From NCBI GenBank assembly GCA_965205995.1, contig OZ242200.1, forward strand, positions 3,596,001 to 3,660,000: DNA of 64,000 bases, read 5' to 3'. Positions 44,916-56,829 of the stretch are shown here, piece by piece. Within the stretch, counting starts at the first letter, position 1, and each line of letters begins with the position of its first letter. The notes beneath the pieces were generated by a model. That model did not search any database. It saw only the letters and a list, made by a program, of their open reading frames with translations, and was not told the origin of the DNA. A program made the position numbers and the translations under genes. The stretch comes from MPNO01 sp965205995 (GTDB lineage: Bacteria; Pseudomonadota; Alphaproteobacteria; MPNO01).

Positions 44916-47057
44916 TCAGGCGCCGCTCGGCACCGCCTCCTTCGGCGCTGCGGGCTTGTCGGAAATGTCCTCGCCGCTCTCCTGGTCGACGACCTTCATC
45001 GACAGCCGCACCTTGCCGCGGTCGTCGATGCCCAGCACCTTGACCTTCACCTCGTCGCCCTCGTTGACCACATCGGTCACCTTGCCGACCCGGCGCGGCG
45101 CAAGCTCGCTGATATGCACCAGACCGTCGCGCGCGCCGAGGAAGTTCACGAAGGCGCCGAAATCGACGACCTTGACCACCTTGCCGCCATAGATCACGCC
45201 CACCTCGGGCTCGGCGACGATGCCGCGGATCCATTCGATCGCCTTGTCGGCGGCCCCGGAATCGACCGCCGCGACCTTGATCGTGCCGTCATCCTCGATG
45301 TCGATCTTGGCGCCGGTCACCTCGCAGATCTCGCGGATCACCTTGCCTCCGGTGCCGATGACCTCGCGGATCTTGTCCTTCGGGATGGACAGGGTGGTGA
45401 TCCTGGGCGCGTGCTCGCTTATCCCCTCGCGCGCGCTCGCCAGCGCAATGTCCATTCGGTCGAGGATGTGGAGCCGCCCATCGCGCGCCTGGCCCAGCGC
45501 GACCTGCATGATTTCCTCGGTGATCCCGGTGATCTTGATGTCCATCTGCAAGGCCGTGACCCCGTCGCGGGTGCCGGCGACCTTGAAGTCCATGTCGCCC
45601 AGATGGTCCTCGTCGCCGAGGATGTCGGAGAGGACGGCGAAACGGTCACCGTCCTTGATCAGCCCCATGGCGATCCCGGCGACCGGCGCCTTGATCGGGA
45701 CACCGGCATCCATCATCGCCAGCGCGGCGCCGCAGACGGTGGCCATCGAGGAGGATCCGTTGGACTCGGTGATCTCCGAGACCACGCGGACGGTGTAGGG
45801 AAAGTCGTCCTTCGACGGCATCATCGCGCGCACCGCGCGCCAGGCGAGCTTGCCGTGGCCGATCTCGCGCCGCCCGGGGGAGCGCAGGAAGCTCGCCTCG
45901 CCCACCGAATAGGGCGGGAAGTTGTAATGCAGCATGAAATGCTCGCGATATTCGCCATCGAGAGCGTCGACGATCTGCTCGTCCTGGCCGGTGCCGAGCG
46001 TCGCCGCCACCAGGGCCTGGGTCTCGCCGCGGGTGAACAGCGCGCTGCCGTGCAGCCGCGGCAGGATTCCGACCTCGGCCTGGATCGGCCGGACGGTGCT
46101 GGTATCGCGGCCGTCGATGCGTTCGCCGGTATCCAGAATGGCGTTGCGGACGATGTCCTTCTCGACCGCCTTGAGGGCGGCGGCGATGGCGTCGGCGGGA
46201 TGGGATTCGGCGAGCGCCTGCTTCGCCGCCGCCTTGGCCTGGGCGAGCTTCTCGACCCGCGACTGCTTGATCCGCTCGGCATAGGCCTCGCGCAGCCCGG
46301 CCTCGGCGAGCGCGCGCACCTGCTCCTCGATCCCGGCCTGCGCCGGATCGGCCGGCGCCAGGTCCCAGGGCTCCTTGGCGCAGTCCTCGGCGAGCGAGAT
46401 GATCGCCTCGATCACCGGACCGCTCTCCCTCTGGGCGAACATCACCGCGCCCAGCATCTCCGCCTCGGACAGCGACTGCGCTTCGGATTCGACCATCAGC
46501 ACCGCATCGGCGGTGCCGGCGACCACCATGTCGAGGGTCGAGTTCTCAAGCTCGTCCACGCGCGGGTTGAGCACATACTCGCCGGCGACGTAGCCGACCC
46601 GGGCGCCGGCGATCGGACCGAGGAAGGGGATGCCGGAGATGGTCAGCGCCGCCGAGGCTCCGACCAAAGCCGCGATGTCCGGGTCGTTTTCGAGATCGTG
46701 GCTCAGGACCGTGCAGATGACCTGTGTCTCGTTGCGGAAACCGCTCGCGAAGAGCGGGCGGATCGGCCGGTCGATGAGCCGCGAGGTCAGTGTTTCCTTC
46801 TCCGACGGGCGGCCTTCGCGCTTGAAGAAGCCGCCCGGGATGCGTCCGGCCGCGAAGGCCTTTTCCTGGTAGTTGACCGTAAGCGGAAAGAAATCGATGC
46901 CTTGCCTGGCCTCCTTCTGCGCCACCGCGGTACAGAGCACGGTGGTTTCGCCATAGGTCACGAGCACGGCGCCGTCCGCCTGGCGGGCGATCCGGCCTGT
47001 CTCGATGACCAGCGGACGGCCGCCCCAGGTCAGTTCCTTCCGGTGAATCGTAAACAT
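44916..47057 (-). CDS. pnp: Polyribonucleotide nucleotidyltransferase
   Basis: 713 residues from the ATG at 47057, with GGATGAAAG before it. Two RNase PH domains (the second with SNGSSSMATVCGAALAMMDA), a KH domain (IREVIGTGGKVIREICEVTG) and an S1 domain (GVIYGGKVVKVVDFGAFVNF) appear in the right order. PNPase degrades RNA 3' to 5' with phosphate. It follows rpsO after 168 bases; this order rpsO-pnp is widely kept. The spacer holds several G+C-rich inverted repeats that may be the RNase III/PNPase control region. Confidence 0.97.
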   Translation of the reverse strand: MFTIHRKELTWGGRPLVIETGRIARQADGAVLVTYGETTVLCTAVAQKEARQGIDFFPLTVNYQEKAFAAGRIPGGFFKREGRPSEKETLTSRLIDRPIRPLFASGFRNETQVICTVLSHDLENDPDIAALVGASAALTISGIPFLGPIAGARVGYVAGEYVLNPRVDELENSTLDMVVAGTADAVLMVESEAQSLSEAEMLGAVMFAQRESGPVIEAIISLAEDCAKEPWDLAPADPAQAGIEEQVRALAEAGLREAYAERIKQSRVEKLAQAKAAAKQALAESHPADAIAAALKAVEKDIVRNAILDTGERIDGRDTSTVRPIQAEVGILPRLHGSALFTRGETQALVAATLGTGQDEQIVDALDGEYREHFMLHYNFPPYSVGEASFLRSPGRREIGHGKLAWRAVRAMMPSKDDFPYTVRVVSEITESNGSSSMATVCGAALAMMDAGVPIKAPVAGIAMGLIKDGDRFAVLSDILGDEDHLGDMDFKVAGTRDGVTALQMDIKITGITEEIMQVALGQARDGRLHILDRMDIALASAREGISEHAPRITTLSIPKDKIREVIGTGGKVIREICEVTGAKIDIEDDGTIKVAAVDSGAADKAIEWIRGIVAEPEVGVIYGGKVVKVVDFGAFVNFLGARDGLVHISELAPRRVGKVTDVVNEGDEVKVKVLGIDDRGKVRLSMKVVDQESGEDISDKPAAPKEAVPSGA

Positions 47058-47225
47058 TCTTTCATCCTTCCTGACGGCGCGCCGCCCTTTGCGACGCGCC
47101 ATGCATGCGTGTTCGAAACGAAATCGTCCGGCATTCGGCGCAAGCGGACGGCGCCGCGGCGGCGCTGCGCCGCAGTCTCCGTTCGCCGATTATCACCGGT
47201 TTAGCACCCGCCCGGCCGCGAGGGC

Positions 47226-47495
47226 CTAGCGCCGCAGCCCCAGACGCCCGATCAGCGTGGTGTAGCGGGGCTGGTCCTCGCGCTTGAGATAGTCAAGCAG
47301 GCGCCGCCGCTGTCCCACCATCATCAGCAGGCCGCGGCGCGAATGGAAATCCTTCTTGTGCTCCTTGAGGTGCTCGGTCAGGTTGAGAATCCTTTCGGAA
47401 AGGATCGCGACCTGAACCTCGGGCGAGCCGGTATCGGCCGGGGTGGTGCCGTATTCGGTAACGAGCTCGGCCTTGCGAGCGGAGGTGATCGACAT
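47226..47495 (-). CDS. rpsO: Ribosomal protein S15
   Basis: 89 residues, exact family length, with EVQVAILSERILNLTEHLKEHKKDFHSRRGLL-type helices (present, reading from residue 27) and the closing PRYTTLIGRLGLRR. Primary binder of the 16S rRNA central domain. Thirteen bases after truB. Confidence 0.97.
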   Translation of the reverse strand: MSITSARKAELVTEYGTTPADTGSPEVQVAILSERILNLTEHLKEHKKDFHSRRGLLMMVGQRRRLLDYLKREDQPRYTTLIGRLGLRR

Positions 47496-47508
47496 CGTGA
47501 ACTCCGGG

Positions 47509-48438
47509 TTACGGGTTGATCACGCGCGTCGGGCGGATCGCTCCGTTCTCGACGCGCGCGAGCGCGACCAGCATGCCGTCGGCCATCGCGATCACCGTGT
47601 CGCCTTCGGCGACATGTTCGGCCGCGATGACACACCGCTCGTGAGCGGATATGCGGACAGCTTGGCCGTGCCTGAGCAAGGAAGCCTGCAACTCCGATAC
47701 GGGCACGGCCGGGATGTCGTCCAGCGCGGCCTCGATCGGCAACAGGTATTCCTGCGCGGGCGCACTATGCACCAGCGTCTCCAGTTTATCCAGCGGAATC
47801 GAATCCGCCTCGGCGAAGGGTCCGACCGCGAGGCGGCGGATTTCCTCGGCATGGCCGACGGTGCCGAGCGCGAGCGCGAGATCGCGCGCGAGGCTGCGCA
47901 CATAGGTGCCCTTGCCGCAGCGCATCTCGAAGACCGCGCGATCGGCATCCGGCATGTCGAGCAGAACCAGGGTTTGCACCGCGACGACGCGTTCCGGCAG
48001 CTCGAAATCGACCGCGGCGCGGGCGAGGTCGTAAGAGCGCCGCCCGTCCAGCTTGAGCGCGGAATAGCGCGGCGGGCGCTGGTCGATGTCGCCGGTGAAG
48101 CGGTCGAGGACGGATAGCACCTCGGCCGCGGCGGGCCGCGCTTCGCTGGACCCGGTCACCGCGCCTTCGGCGTCGTCGGTGTCACGGCTCTCGCCCCAGC
48201 GCAGCGTGAAACGATAGGTCTTGTCGCCCGCCATCGCCCACGCCGCGGTCTTGGTCGCCTCTCCGAGCGCGATCGGGAGGACCCCGGTGGCCAGCGGGTC
48301 CAGCGTGCCGCCATGGCCCGCCTTGGCCGCGCCGGTGATCCGGCGGACCCGGGCGACGGCATGGGCGGACGATATGCCCTTCGGCTTGTCGATCGCGATC
48401 CAGCCGTGGATCGGCCGGCCCCTGCGTCTACGCCCCAT
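47509..48438 (-). CDS. truB: tRNA pseudouridine-55 synthase
   Basis: 309 residues. The catalytic Asp47 is in GGTLDPLATGVL; the opening GWIAIDKPKGISSAHAV is standard, and the C-terminal PUA-like domain follows. Makes pseudouridine 55 in the T loop of tRNA. The ATG overlaps the rbfA stop by 11 bases. Confidence 0.96.
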   Translation of the reverse strand: MGRRRRGRPIHGWIAIDKPKGISSAHAVARVRRITGAAKAGHGGTLDPLATGVLPIALGEATKTAAWAMAGDKTYRFTLRWGESRDTDDAEGAVTGSSEARPAAAEVLSVLDRFTGDIDQRPPRYSALKLDGRRSYDLARAAVDFELPERVVAVQTLVLLDMPDADRAVFEMRCGKGTYVRSLARDLALALGTVGHAEEIRRLAVGPFAEADSIPLDKLETLVHSAPAQEYLLPIEAALDDIPAVPVSELQASLLRHGQAVRISAHERCVIAAEHVAEGDTVIAMADGMLVALARVENGAIRPTRVINP

Positions 48439-48838
48439 CGCCGTCCGGTCCTTCGGAGCCCGCGCGCGCGCGGTCCAGCAGCGCCTCGATCCGTCCCGCC
48501 CGGTCGAAGCGGGTGTCGGCGACGAACCGCAGATCGGGCAGGAACTTGAGCGAGACCATCGGCCCGAGCATACGCCTGAGCGCGGGGCCGATCCGGTTGA
48601 GCGCCGCCACGGCCGCCTCCCTCTCCGCTTCGCCGGCGCCGAGCGGGAGGACGTACACCGTGGCCACCCTGAGATCGGGGCTCATCGCCACCTCGGCGAC
48701 GGTGAGCGGCATGCCGGCGAGGTCGGGGTCCCTGATCTGTCCACGCTCGAACACGCTACTGAGAGCGTGACGCACGATCTCGCCCACCCTGAGCTGTCGT
48801 TGCGAAGGATTGCGAGCCGAATACCGCCGCCGTGCCAT
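48428..48838 (-). CDS. rbfA: Ribosome-binding factor A
   Basis: 136 residues from the ATG at 48838. Single KH-like domain with GEIVRHALSSVF near the start and ALRRMLGPMVSLKFLPDLRF in the middle. Helps 16S rRNA 5'-end maturation and cold adaptation. Between infB (37 bases) and truB (overlap), its usual place. Confidence 0.93.
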   Translation of the reverse strand: MARRRYSARNPSQRQLRVGEIVRHALSSVFERGQIRDPDLAGMPLTVAEVAMSPDLRVATVYVLPLGAGEAEREAAVAALNRIGPALRRMLGPMVSLKFLPDLRFVADTRFDRAGRIEALLDRARAGSEGPDGDGA

Positions 48839-48875
48839 GGGTGCCGTCCGCTGCGGGGTGGCGCCCGGAGCCGGT

Positions 48876-51488
<2,613 letters not shown>

Positions 51489-51493
51489 ATCGT

Positions 51494-52096
51494 TCAACTC
51501 TTCTGCGCCGCGCGAAATCCAGCCAACCGCGCGGCTTCCGTCCAGACCCTGCTTTCGAGACCGCCGGGGCCCAGCGCCGCATAAGTCACCGCTTCCCGTC
51601 CGAACGCGCCGCCGAGCTCGGTCGAGACCAACACATCGACAACGCGGTCACGCACACACGAAAGCGGCAGACGCGCCCGCTGGCGCGTCGATCCGTCAGC
51701 GGCAACGAGAAGGAGCGCCGCTCCTCCGCGCTGCAGCGCACGCCTCACCGCCTCGAAGCCGGCAAGCGCGCTGCCGGCGCGCCGCGCGAACCCGATGAGG
51801 TCGATACAGCGCGCCACAAGCAGGCGCTCGACCTGGTCGGCAAGCGCGTCCGGCACCGTCACCTCGCGGCGGCAGGCCCTGGCAAAGACATCGCTCGCCG
51901 CAGCGCGGTCGACTATATCCCGGCACGATTGGAGCCACAATCCGCGTCCCGGCAGGCGGCCGGCGATATCCGGCACGATGTCACAATCGGGGCCGACCGC
52001 GAAACGCACCATCCGTTCCCGCGGCCAGGTCTCGCGGCTTACCAGGCAGCGCCTCGTATTGCCGCTCGGTTCCGAGGCGTGGCGATCGGCGGGCAT
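51494..52096 (-). CDS. YlxR-like RNA-binding protein with L7Ae-like domain
   Basis: 200 residues from the ATG at 52096. The N-terminal half is a DUF448/YlxR domain (TRRCLVSRETWPRERMVRFAV, PGRGLWLQSCRDIVDRA). The second half resembles an L7Ae-like domain (VARCIDLIGFARRAGSALAG), the common alphaproteobacterial fusion. It sits between nusA and infB, its usual place; role in ribosome assembly or RNase P regulation is suggested for YlxR elsewhere. Confidence 0.88.
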   Translation of the reverse strand: MPADRHASEPSGNTRRCLVSRETWPRERMVRFAVGPDCDIVPDIAGRLPGRGLWLQSCRDIVDRAAASDVFARACRREVTVPDALADQVERLLVARCIDLIGFARRAGSALAGFEAVRRALQRGGAALLLVAADGSTRQRARLPLSCVRDRVVDVLVSTELGGAFGREAVTYAALGPGGLESRVWTEAARLAGFRAAQKS

Positions 52097-52121
52097 GGGA
52101 CCGTTTCCGCAACCGCGGCGA

Positions 52122-53735
52122 TCAGGATACCGGATCGGGCGCGGGCGTTCCGGCGCCGGTGTCCGCGAGTCCGTCCTCGCCGGCGTCCGCGCCGCCTTCC
52201 GCATCGTCATCGTCGAACCAATGGGCGCGAGCCGCCATGATGAGCTGGTTGGCCTCCTCCTCGGTGAGCGCGTATTCGCGCAGCGCCCCTTCCTCGTGGT
52301 CGATCACCTCGTCGGTCGAAAGGTCGGCGAAGTCGTCGAGCGACTTGATGCCGGCCTCGCCCAGGGTCACCGCCATCGCGGCGGTCAGGCCGGGGATCGC
52401 GGCGAGCGCGTCGGCAACGTCCAGCTCGCGCCGGCGACCGGTGAGGCGGGCCTCTTCTTCCGCGAGGAACGTCGTGGCGCGGTCGCGCAACTCATCGGCG
52501 AGATCCTGATCGAAGCCCTCGATCGACAGCAGGTCCGTCATCGGCACGAACGCCACCTCCTCGACGGTCGAGAAACCCTCGGCGACGATCAGATGGGCGA
52601 GCACGTCGTCAACGTCGAGCGCGTCGATGAACATCTGCGACCGGGTCCGGAATTCCTCCTGGCGGCGCTCGGATTCCTCGTCCTCGGTGAGGATCGCGAT
52701 CTCCCACTGGGTGAGATGCGAGGCCAGCCTGACATTCTGGCCGCGGCGGCCGATGGCGAGGCTGAGCTGGTCGTCGGGGACCACGACCTCGATCCGGCGC
52801 TGGTCCTCGTCGAGGACCACTTTGGCGACCTCGGCGGGCGCCAGCGCGTTGACGATGAAGGTTGCGGGGTCCGGGTTCCACTGGATGATATCGATCTTTT
52901 CTCCCTGCAGCTCGCCCACCACGGCCTGGACCCGGCTGCCCCGCATGCCGACGCAGGCGCCGACCGGATCGATGCTGGAATCGTTCGACAGCACCGCGAT
53001 CTTGGCGCGGCTGCCGGGATCGCGCGCCACCGCCCGGATCTCGATGATCTTGTCGTAGACCTCGGGCACTTCCTGGGCGAACAGCTTGGCCATGAATTCC
53101 GGCCTGGTGCGCGACAGGAAGATCTGCGGGCCGCGCGGCTCGGACCGCACGTCGTAGATATAGGCGCGCACCCGGTCGCCGGCGCGGAAGGATTCCCGCG
53201 GGATCATCTCGTCGCGCCGCAGCACCCCCTCGGCACGGCCGAGATCGACCGTCAAATTGCCGAATTCCACCCGCTTGACGATGCCGTTGACCACCTCGGT
53301 GGCGCGATCCTTGTATTCCTCGAATTGCTGCTGGCGCTCGGCGTCGCGCACCCGCTGGACGATCACCTGCTTGGCGGTCTGCGCGGCGATCCGGCTGAAA
53401 TCGATGGGCGGCAGCGGGTCGACGAGATAATCGCCGATCTCGGCGGTCGGCTTCCTGCGGCGCGCCTGCTCGACCGTCAGCTGGGTGATCTCGTTCTCGA
53501 CCTCCTCGACCACTTCGAGGATGCGCGCCAGCTTGATGTCGCCGCTCTTGCGGTCGATATAGGCGCGAACGTCGTGTTCCTGCCCGTATTTCGATCTGGC
53601 GGCTTTCTGGATGGCTTGTTCCATCGCCTCCAGCACCTCGTCGCGCTCGATCGATTTCTCGCGCGCGACGGCGTCGGCGACCTGGAGCAGTTCGAGCCGG
53701 TCGGTCCCGGCGGCCGGTATGGCGTCCATATCCAT
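52122..53735 (-). CDS. nusA: Transcription termination/antitermination factor NusA
   Basis: 537 residues. N-terminal RNA polymerase-binding domain, S1 region (FRAGDRVRAYIYDVRSEPRG), two KH domains (GACVGMRGSRVQAVVGELQG; LSLAIGRRGQNVRLASHLT) and C-terminal acidic repeats. Controls pausing, termination and antitermination. Follows rimP after five bases. Since NusA acts at intrinsic terminators, the terminator before rimP could give feedback (inference). Confidence 0.97.
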   Translation of the reverse strand: MDMDAIPAAGTDRLELLQVADAVAREKSIERDEVLEAMEQAIQKAARSKYGQEHDVRAYIDRKSGDIKLARILEVVEEVENEITQLTVEQARRRKPTAEIGDYLVDPLPPIDFSRIAAQTAKQVIVQRVRDAERQQQFEEYKDRATEVVNGIVKRVEFGNLTVDLGRAEGVLRRDEMIPRESFRAGDRVRAYIYDVRSEPRGPQIFLSRTRPEFMAKLFAQEVPEVYDKIIEIRAVARDPGSRAKIAVLSNDSSIDPVGACVGMRGSRVQAVVGELQGEKIDIIQWNPDPATFIVNALAPAEVAKVVLDEDQRRIEVVVPDDQLSLAIGRRGQNVRLASHLTQWEIAILTEDEESERRQEEFRTRSQMFIDALDVDDVLAHLIVAEGFSTVEEVAFVPMTDLLSIEGFDQDLADELRDRATTFLAEEEARLTGRRRELDVADALAAIPGLTAAMAVTLGEAGIKSLDDFADLSTDEVIDHEEGALREYALTEEEANQLIMAARAHWFDDDDAEGGADAGEDGLADTGAGTPAPDPVS

Positions 53736-53740
53736 AGTGA

Positions 53741-54238
53741 CTACCTACCCCGTCCTTTCATTGCGTCCGCGATCAATGCGTCCGTCAGCATCAGCTTTCC
53801 CCGCAGCACCTCGCCGAAGGGGATGGCGTGCTCGACATCCTCGACGGCGATCACCACGTCGGCGCCGCGCCGCCCCACCAGGCGGCCGCGGAAACGCTTG
53901 CGCCCCTCGATCGACCGGTGCGTCTCGACCCGGACTTCGAAACCGGCGAAACGCTCGTAGTCCTCGGCCCTGACCAGCGGCCTGTCCAGGCCGGGCGAGG
54001 AGACCTCCAGCGTGTAGGATCCGGCGATCGGGTCCTCGACATCGAGCAGCGCGGACACCAGGCGCGAAATTTCCGCGCAATCTTCGACGCTCATCTCGCG
54101 GCGGTCCTTGCGCTCGGCCATGATTTGCAGCGTCGGCGCGCCCCCACCGGTCAGATGGACCCGAACGAGGTCAAAGCCGAGGCCCTCGATGGACGGTCCC
54201 ACAAGCTTTTCGACCTCGCCGAGCGCTTCCAACGCCAT
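53741..54238 (-). CDS. rimP: Ribosome maturation factor RimP
   Basis: 165 residues from the ATG at 54238 (GGAAGGAT upstream). Two-domain protein: LGFDLVRVHLTGGGAPTLQI and DCAEISRLVSALLDVEDPI then LEVSSPGLDRPL are the hallmarks. Needed for 30S maturation. First gene of the rimP-nusA-ylxR-infB-rbfA-truB-rpsO-pnp series, preceded by its own promoter and a terminator. Confidence 0.95.
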   Translation of the reverse strand: MALEALGEVEKLVGPSIEGLGFDLVRVHLTGGGAPTLQIMAERKDRREMSVEDCAEISRLVSALLDVEDPIAGSYTLEVSSPGLDRPLVRAEDYERFAGFEVRVETHRSIEGRKRFRGRLVGRRGADVVIAVEDVEHAIPFGEVLRGKLMLTDALIADAMKGRGR

Positions 54239-54278
54239 GCAATCCTTCCATGCGGCCCTTCCACGCGGCGGCAGCGAT

Positions 54279-54303
54279 AAAAAAAAGCGGGCGGCGAGCC
54301 CAC
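54279..54303 (-). terminator. Intrinsic terminator/attenuator in rimP leader
   Basis: On the minus strand GTGGGC-TCGCC-GCCCGC then eight T. Six base pairs with one wobble. It ends 40 bases before the rimP ATG and lies downstream of a promoter, so it can both end metK-trmB transcription and attenuate rimP. Confidence 0.78.
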
Positions 54304-54340
54304 TTTCTTGTTGTGCCACGCGAATTTTCCAGCCGCTGGA

Positions 54341-54369
54341 AAGATAGGGCCTCGTCCCCCGGTTTTCAA
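54341..54369 (-). promoter_or_regulatory. Promoter of the rimP-nusA operon
   Basis: Minus strand TTGAAA, 17 bases, TATCTT, directly after the trmB stop. The palindrome TTTCCAGC-C-GCTGGAAA (54326-54342) overlaps the -10 and start, a possible operator. Confidence 0.6.
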
Positions 54370-54374
54370 GGGGG

Positions 54375-55073
54375 TTATCTCCCGCGCGGGCGCTTTCGAT
54401 AGCAGAGATAGGTGCAGCTTCGACCCTGTTGGAGCGCCTTGCTTTCATATCTCGTCGGCGGCCAGTCGGGCGGGCGGCAGCGCCAGTCGGAGGGTGCTCT
54501 CGCGGTCCAGACGAAGCTGTCCGACGCCGACAGATGGGCGAGAATCCAGACCAGATAGTCCCGGTCGTCGGTCGCCACGCGGAGCTCCGCATCGTCCCGC
54601 ATGACGGCGGCCAGGCGTTCGAGCACGGGGGTCGAGATGAACCGGCGCTTGTGGTGGCGGCTCTTGGGCCAGGGGTCGGGGAACAATACGAACACCCGCG
54701 CGAGCGAGCGCTCGGCGAGGCAATCGATCAGGATCCGGGCGTCGTCGCGCCAGATCCTGATGTTGTCGAGCCCGGCGTCGAGGAGACCGCGCACCATCCG
54801 CACCGCGCCGGTGACATAGGGCTCGCAACCGATCAGCCCGACATCGCGGTTGGCCGCCGCCTGGGCCAGCAAGTGCTCGCCCGCGCCGAAACCGACCTCC
54901 AGCCAGATTTCGCGCACCGGCCGGTCGAACAACGCCGCCGGGTCGATCGGGCGCGGCGGCTCGTCGAGCGCGATTTCGAGCCCCGGCACCACATCGTCGA
55001 GCAGGGCCTGCTGGCCGCCGCGCAGCTTTCGTCCGCGCCGCCGCCCGTAGAGGACGCGCCTGGCCTGTTCCAC
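54375..55073 (-). CDS. trmB: tRNA (guanine-46-N7)-methyltransferase
   Basis: 232 residues. SAM motif EVGFGAGEHLLAQA near residue 55, then VFVLFPDPWPKSRHHKRRF, a family hallmark. Methylates G46 in the tRNA variable loop. Follows metK by 22 bases. Confidence 0.95.
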   Translation of the reverse strand: MEQARRVLYGRRRGRKLRGGQQALLDDVVPGLEIALDEPPRPIDPAALFDRPVREIWLEVGFGAGEHLLAQAAANRDVGLIGCEPYVTGAVRMVRGLLDAGLDNIRIWRDDARILIDCLAERSLARVFVLFPDPWPKSRHHKRRFISTPVLERLAAVMRDDAELRVATDDRDYLVWILAHLSASDSFVWTARAPSDWRCRPPDWPPTRYESKALQQGRSCTYLCYRKRPRGR

Positions 55074-55095
55074 CGCGGGTCCTGCCCGCCCGGAC

Positions 55096-56259
55096 CTAGG
55101 TCAGCGCGCTCTTGAGATCCTCGACCAGGTCCAGCTTCTCCCAGGAAAAACCGCCATCGGGCTCCGGGTCGCGGCCGAAATGGCCATAGGCCGCGGTTCG
55201 GGCGTAGATCGGCCGCTGCAGATGCAGCCTTTCGCGGATGCCCCGCGGCGACAGATCCATGACCTCCTGGACCGCGCCCGCGATTCTTTGCTCCTCGACC
55301 TCAGCGGTCCCTTCGGTGTCGATATAGACCGATAGCGGCTTGGCGACGCCGATGGCGTAGGAGACCTGGATCGTGCAGCGCGCCGCCAGCCCGGCGGCGA
55401 CGACATTCTTCGCAACATAGCGCGCGGCGTAGGCCGCCGAGCGGTCGACCTTGCTCGGATCCTTGCCCGAGAACGCACCGCCGCCATGCGGCGCGGCGCC
55501 GCCATAGGTGTCGACGACGATCTTGCGGCCGGTGAGCCCGCAATCGCCGTCCGGCCCGCCGATCACGAAGCGGCCGGTCGGATTGACGTAGAATTCCTCT
55601 TCCGGGCACATCCAGCCGTCGGGCAGGATCTCGAGCACGTGCGGACGCACGAGCTCGCGCACCGCCTCCTGGTCGAGGCCCTCGTCGTGCTGCGTCGAGA
55701 CCACCACCGATGTCGCCCCGACCGGCCGCCCGTTGCGGTAGAGCAGCGAGATCTGGCTTTTCGAGTCGGGCCCGAAGCCGTCCGCCGCGCCGGCGCGCCG
55801 CGCCTCGGCGATCGATCGCAGGATCGCGTGCGCGTAATGGATCGGCGCCGGCATCAGCGACGGCGTCTCGTCGCAGGCGAAGCCGAACATGATGCCCTGG
55901 TCGCCGGCGCCCTGGTCCTTGTTCCCGGAGGCATCGACGCCCTGGGCGATATCGGTCGACTGGGCGTGGAGATATATCGCGACCTCCGCCTCCTTCCAGT
56001 GGAACCCGTCCTGTTCGTAGCCGATATCGCGCACCGCCCCGCGCGCCACCGCCTCCATGTCCTGCGGGTCGAGCGGGCCGCGCACCTCGCCGGCGATGAC
56101 GATCCGGTTGGTCGTGGTCAGCGTCTCGCAGGCGACGCGGGAGTCCGGATCGGCGGACAGATACGCATCGACCACGGCATCCGAGATACGGTCGCTTACC
56201 TTGTCCGGATGTCCTTCGGACACGGATTCGCTGGTGAAGACAAAGTCCTGTTTTCGCAC
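55096..56259 (-). CDS. metK: S-adenosylmethionine synthetase
   Basis: 387 residues from a GTG at 56259 that has GAGGGG six bases upstream; a GTG at 56295 would add 12 residues. ATP motif SEGHPDKVSD, hexapeptide GAGDQGIMFG and GGGAFSGKD are intact. Makes SAM from methionine and ATP. The 84-base gap to the regulator upstream shows no recognisable SAM riboswitch. Confidence 0.97.
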   Translation of the reverse strand: MRKQDFVFTSESVSEGHPDKVSDRISDAVVDAYLSADPDSRVACETLTTTNRIVIAGEVRGPLDPQDMEAVARGAVRDIGYEQDGFHWKEAEVAIYLHAQSTDIAQGVDASGNKDQGAGDQGIMFGFACDETPSLMPAPIHYAHAILRSIAEARRAGAADGFGPDSKSQISLLYRNGRPVGATSVVVSTQHDEGLDQEAVRELVRPHVLEILPDGWMCPEEEFYVNPTGRFVIGGPDGDCGLTGRKIVVDTYGGAAPHGGGAFSGKDPSKVDRSAAYAARYVAKNVVAAGLAARCTIQVSYAIGVAKPLSVYIDTEGTAEVEEQRIAGAVQEVMDLSPRGIRERLHLQRPIYARTAAYGHFGRDPEPDGGFSWEKLDLVEDLKSALT

Positions 56260-56343
56260 GCGTTCGCCCCTCGTCCCTGTTGCATCGTTCGGCACGCTAG
56301 GTTGTCGCAGGGGCGGCCGCGCGCCGTCAACCGGGGGGGGCGG

Positions 56344-56829
56344 CTAGTTTTCCAGCGGGGGATCCTCTTCGCTCTCCACCCGGGCGACCGCCTTGACGAG
56401 CTCGAAAACCCGCCTGCGGACGCGCGGATCGGAGATGCGGTAATACGCGCGGACCAGCTCCAGGGTTTCGCGCTTGGCGAGCGGGTCGTGCTCGAACTGG
56501 TCCACCGGCTCGGCGAATCCAGGCGCCGCCACTCCCTCGGCGTCGCGGACGATCTCGTCCGACATCTCATCGTAGAAGAACGAGACGGGGACATCGAGCA
56601 CCCGGCCGATCTGGAACAGCCGGCTGGCGCTGATGCGGTTGGCGCCCCGCTCGTATTTCTGTACCTGCTGGAAGGTAAGGCCGAGCGCCTCGCCCAGCTT
56701 TTCCTGGCTCAGGCCCAGAAGCGTGCGTCTCATTCGAACCCTGCTGCCGACATGGACATCGATCGAATTCGACCGGCCGCGGCGCCCGCGCGCCGGGGGC
56801 GCCGTGACGCCCCGTGGTAAATCCGCCAT
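56344..56829 (-). CDS. XRE-family helix-turn-helix regulator
   Basis: 161 residues from the ATG at 56829; a TTG at 56865 is possible. Basic N-terminus, then the helix-turn-helix GLSQEKLGEALGLTFQQVQK and ANRISASRLFQIGRVLDVP. The C-terminal third is helical with RRRVFELVKAVARVE. This short XRE type next to metK is common in alphaproteobacteria. Its target is not known; the inverted repeat upstream is one candidate. Confidence 0.88.
   Translation of the reverse strand: MADLPRGVTAPPARGRRGRSNSIDVHVGSRVRMRRTLLGLSQEKLGEALGLTFQQVQKYERGANRISASRLFQIGRVLDVPVSFFYDEMSDEIVRDAEGVAAPGFAEPVDQFEHDPLAKRETLELVRAYYRISDPRVRRRVFELVKAVARVESEEDPPLEN

Noticed and set aside
55636..55650. A second parS-like CACGTG element inside metK
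   Set aside because: It shares only the central hexamer; flanking bases do not match parS.
56260..56343. SAM riboswitch before metK
   Set aside because: Only 84 bases remain between the regulator gene and metK, and no SAM-II, SAM/SAH or similar core could be recognised.
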